Source of the DNA: Spirochaetales bacterium
GTDB lineage: Bacteria; Spirochaetota; Spirochaetia; DSM-27196; PWMO01
Length of the DNA stretch: 15,568 nt
NCBI GenBank assembly: GCA_007123465.1
Contig: SKLB01000272.1
Span: 1-15,568 of the forward strand
Direction: 5' to 3'
In this document: one piece after another, positions 13,349-15,568 of the stretch
Position numbering within the stretch: the first letter of the stretch is position 1
Layout of the letters: every line of letters starts with the position of its first letter
Notes under the pieces: model-generated
Told to the model about the DNA's origin: nothing
Databases searched by the model: none
What the model saw: only the letters and a program-made list of their open reading frames with translations
Position numbers and translations under genes: made by a program

Positions 13349-14398
13349 ATGAAGAATTACTTCCAGCGCGTAATGGCTCTGACACCAACCATGTTCTGGG
13401 TCAACAACGTCACTCGGGACGAGGCGCGCCTCGGAATTGAGGCCGGCGCAACCGGCTGTACTCAGAATCCGTCTTATACTTGGAAGATGCTCAGCCACGC
13501 GCAGGAAGGCGAATACGCGCACCGGCTGCTTCGCGAAGCTCTCAGCGAAACCGATGATGACAACGAGGCAGCGTGTATCCTGCAGCGCAGGCTGGTACAA
13601 GGCATCTCGGACGCCTTCATGCCGCTGTGGGAACAGTCAAACGGCCGATACGGATACGTCAGCATCCAGGGCGATCCGATTCACGAAGAGGACCCGGAGG
13701 TCATCATTGCTGAGGCGCGCAAGAATCGTGAGATGAACCCAAACGTGATGATCAAGATTCCGGCGACCAGGGCAGGCCTCGCGGCGATGGATCTCTTAAT
13801 CGCCGAAAACACACCGCTGAACGCCACTGAAGTCATGGGTATGAGCCAGGTACTCGCCGTGTGCCGGATGTACGAACAGGTCAGCGCCAAATCCGGCATG
13901 ACACCGGTGATGTACTACTCGATCATAACCGGAATCTTCGATGAATGGATCAACAAAGATGCACAGCAGAAAGGAATCGACGTCAATCCGGACGCGCTTC
14001 ATCAGGCGGGCATGATCATCGCAAAAAAGGCTTACCAGGAGGTTCACGATCGTGGATACCGCCTGGGATGTATCGGCGGCGGAGTACGCCAGCTCCATCA
14101 TTTCACCGAAATGGTCGGCGCCGACGCGTGCATCACTATGAACTGGGTCGGCAGTTGTGACAGGCTGATCGAACTGGACGCTCCGGTTGTCAGTCGGTTC
14201 TTCAACCCTGTCCAACCGCGGGTACTGGAGGAGCTGCTGCTGAAGCTGCCCGAGTTCACTCGCGCCTACTACAGCGACGGGTTGTCTGTTGAGCAGTACG
14301 AAAGCTATGGCCCGGTCGAGTACTTTCGCGACCTGTTTGTTGACAACTGGAAGAGTACTCTGCAGATGATCGGCTCCGAACGTCACCGCAGCGCCTGA
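13349..14398 (+). CDS. Transaldolase family protein, atypical
   Basis: This is a soluble TIM-barrel protein of 349 residues in the transaldolase/fructose-6-phosphate aldolase superfamily, which moves or releases a dihydroxyacetone unit through a lysine Schiff base. The Schiff-base lysine is K136 in MIKIPATRAGL, the TQNPS motif (38-42) corresponds to the TTNPS of transaldolases, and YGYVSIQGD fits the following strand. Two oddities: the aspartate of the first strand (Asp17 in E. coli TalB, Asp6 in FSA) appears to be N19 in FWVNNVTR, and the usual N-TL-FS segment reads NATEVMGMSQ. The gene is longer than TalB (317) and FSA (220). A strong AGGAGG precedes the ATG. It is the last gene of the operon and shares intermediates with the transketolase (inference). 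Activity could be aldolase, transaldolase or something new. Confidence 0.8.
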   Translation: MKNYFQRVMALTPTMFWVNNVTRDEARLGIEAGATGCTQNPSYTWKMLSHAQEGEYAHRLLREALSETDDDNEAACILQRRLVQGISDAFMPLWEQSNGRYGYVSIQGDPIHEEDPEVIIAEARKNREMNPNVMIKIPATRAGLAAMDLLIAENTPLNATEVMGMSQVLAVCRMYEQVSAKSGMTPVMYYSIITGIFDEWINKDAQQKGIDVNPDALHQAGMIIAKKAYQEVHDRGYRLGCIGGGVRQLHHFTEMVGADACITMNWVGSCDRLIELDAPVVSRFFNPVQPRVLEELLLKLPEFTRAYYSDGLSVEQYESYGPVEYFRDLFVDNWKSTLQMIGSERHRSA

Positions 14399-14448
14399 TT
14401 CGCCGTCTGGTCAACGCCCCTTTGACTCCGCTACACTAATGCGTTACC

Positions 14449-14461
14449 GTGAATTATTCAC
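14449..14461. promoter_or_regulatory. GTGAATTATTCAC palindrome upstream of serC
   Basis: An inverted repeat with 6-base arms around one central base lies 20 bases before the serC ATG, in the gap after the transaldolase-like gene. Its sequence is unrelated to the TTGTATACAA sites. It may be a binding site for a different regulator of serC or chance symmetry. A TTGACT at 14422-14427 is a possible -35 box, with no convincing -10. Confidence 0.3.
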
Positions 14462-14481
14462 CCGTTCACAAGGAGCGTCGT

Positions 14482-15567
14482 ATGGCACGTAAATTCAATT
14501 TTTCCGCCGGACCCTCTACCCTTCCACTGAGCGTCCTGCAGGGACTGCAGAACAGCATGGTAGAGCACGAAAACGCCGGCATGTCACTGATTGAGGCCAG
14601 TCACCGCAGCAAGCAGTACGATGCGGTGCACAATCGCACCATCGAGCTGCTGCGCGAGCTGCTGTCGGTTCCCGCCACGCACCAGATCCTGCTGCTCGGC
14701 GGCGGTGCCACGCTGCAGTTTGCCATGGTACCGCTGAACTTCCTGCCGCAGGGAGCAAGCTGCGACCTGGCGCATTCGGGCGCGTGGGCCAAGAAGGCTC
14801 TGGGAGATGCCAGGAAAGTCGGCAGCGTGCGGCTGGCCTTTGACGGCAGCGCCGCTGACTTCATGACTCTCCCGGTACAGGAGGAGCTGTCGCTGGACCC
14901 CAAGGCGGCCTACTTCCACCTGACCTCTAATGAGACCATCGGTGGAGTGCAGTGGAAGCAGTTCCCCGACAGCGGTGAGGTGCCGATCGTTGCCGACATG
15001 TCCAGCGACATCATGAGCCGCCCGTTCAGTTTTGACAAGTTTGGCCTGGTCTACGCCGGTGCACAGAAGAACCTCGGCCCGGCCGGTGTTACGGTAGTGA
15101 TCATTCGCAATGACATGCTGCAACGCTGTCCGGATTCACTGCCGGCCTACCTCAGCTACAAGACCCACGCCGAGAGCAACTCGCTCTACAACACCCCGCC
15201 GGTATTCTCTATCAACGCGATGCGTCTGGTACTCGAGTGGGTCAAGGCCGAAGGCGGCCTGGCCGAGTTCGATGACCGCTCGCGGGCCAAGTCGGCCCTG
15301 CTCTACGACACCATCGAGCAGAGCGACGGTTTCTACACCAACCCGGTGGACCCGCGCTTCCGCTCGACCATGAATGTGGTCTTCCGCATGTCCAGCGAAG
15401 AGCTGGAGAAGCAGTTCATCAGTCAGGCTACCGTGGCCGGCCTCGACGGTCTGAAAGGCCACCGCAGCGTCGGCGGCTGCCGCGCTTCAATCTACAACGC
15501 CATGCCGATGGAGGGTGTCGAGGCGCTGGCGCAGTTCATGCGTGATTTTGCGAAGAATAACCGTTAA
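14482..15567 (+). CDS. serC: Phosphoserine aminotransferase
   Basis: This is a PLP-dependent class V aminotransferase that converts 3-phosphohydroxypyruvate and glutamate to phosphoserine in serine synthesis (and a related step of vitamin B6 synthesis in some bacteria). The 361 residues match the family. Seen: FSAGPSTLPLSVL at the N-terminus, SHRSKQY (40-46), the LGGGATLQF cofactor segment (72-80), HLTSNETIGG (146-155), ADMSSDIMSRP (171-181), the PLP lysine K196 in AGAQKNLGPAG, and a C-terminal VGGCRASIYNAMP. The ATG at 14482 is set by AAGGAG upstream; an in-frame GTG 33 bases earlier lacks a ribosome site. The gene ends one base before the window edge and is complete. It has no TTGTATACAA site, so it is probably housekeeping rather than part of the regulon. 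Confidence 0.95.
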   Translation: MARKFNFSAGPSTLPLSVLQGLQNSMVEHENAGMSLIEASHRSKQYDAVHNRTIELLRELLSVPATHQILLLGGGATLQFAMVPLNFLPQGASCDLAHSGAWAKKALGDARKVGSVRLAFDGSAADFMTLPVQEELSLDPKAAYFHLTSNETIGGVQWKQFPDSGEVPIVADMSSDIMSRPFSFDKFGLVYAGAQKNLGPAGVTVVIIRNDMLQRCPDSLPAYLSYKTHAESNSLYNTPPVFSINAMRLVLEWVKAEGGLAEFDDRSRAKSALLYDTIEQSDGFYTNPVDPRFRSTMNVVFRMSSEELEKQFISQATVAGLDGLKGHRSVGGCRASIYNAMPMEGVEALAQFMRDFAKNNR

Positions 15568-15568
15568 T

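Overview
The window reads as ordinary bacterial chromosome, densely coded and moderately GC-rich, probably from a free-living spirochaete. That guess rests on the two solute-binding proteins, whose signal peptides end in the ASG-E and AAGAREE style I associate with Spirochaeta-like genomes, and on general protein character. I cannot name the genus. I see no mobile element, CRISPR array, rRNA or tRNA. No stretch over 300 bases lacks a gene; the longest gap (8286-8525) is a divergent promoter region.

Layout: two divergent blocks face away from 8286-8525. The minus strand holds a TRAP transporter operon, dctP - dctM - dctQ, followed by a D-lyxose-isomerase-type cupin, a BKACE (DUF849) beta-keto acid cleavage enzyme and two tandem FCD-type GntR regulators. 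From dctM to the second regulator the genes overlap or lie a few bases apart. Further along the same strand, behind its own promoter, is a tripartite tricarboxylate transporter set, tctC - tctB - tctA, with tctA cut by the window edge. The plus strand holds an aldo/keto reductase. It is followed by an overlapping operon of an AP2Ec-type epimerase, split transketolase N and C subunits, a second TIM-barrel sugar isomerase, and (after a hairpin) a transaldolase-like protein. A phosphoserine aminotransferase (serC) closes the window and is probably housekeeping.

What ties the region together is a perfect palindrome, TTGTATACAA. It occurs four times, each time in a promoter region: before tctC, dctP, the aldo/keto reductase and the epimerase operon. 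It is a plausible operator for one or both GntR proteins, which would make almost the whole window one locally controlled regulon. The two transporter promoters also share further leader sequence.

Working model (inference): an anionic sugar or sugar acid enters through TRAP and/or TTT carriers. It is isomerised or epimerised by up to three candidate isomerases and cut or exchanged by the split transketolase and the transaldolase-like enzyme, with the aldo/keto reductase and BKACE handling carbonyl or beta-keto acid intermediates. No sugar kinase is present. That fits a substrate whose own acid group stands in for phosphate, as in sulfoglycolytic transketolase or transaldolase routes, or a kinase located elsewhere. 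The substrate cannot be read from the sequence.
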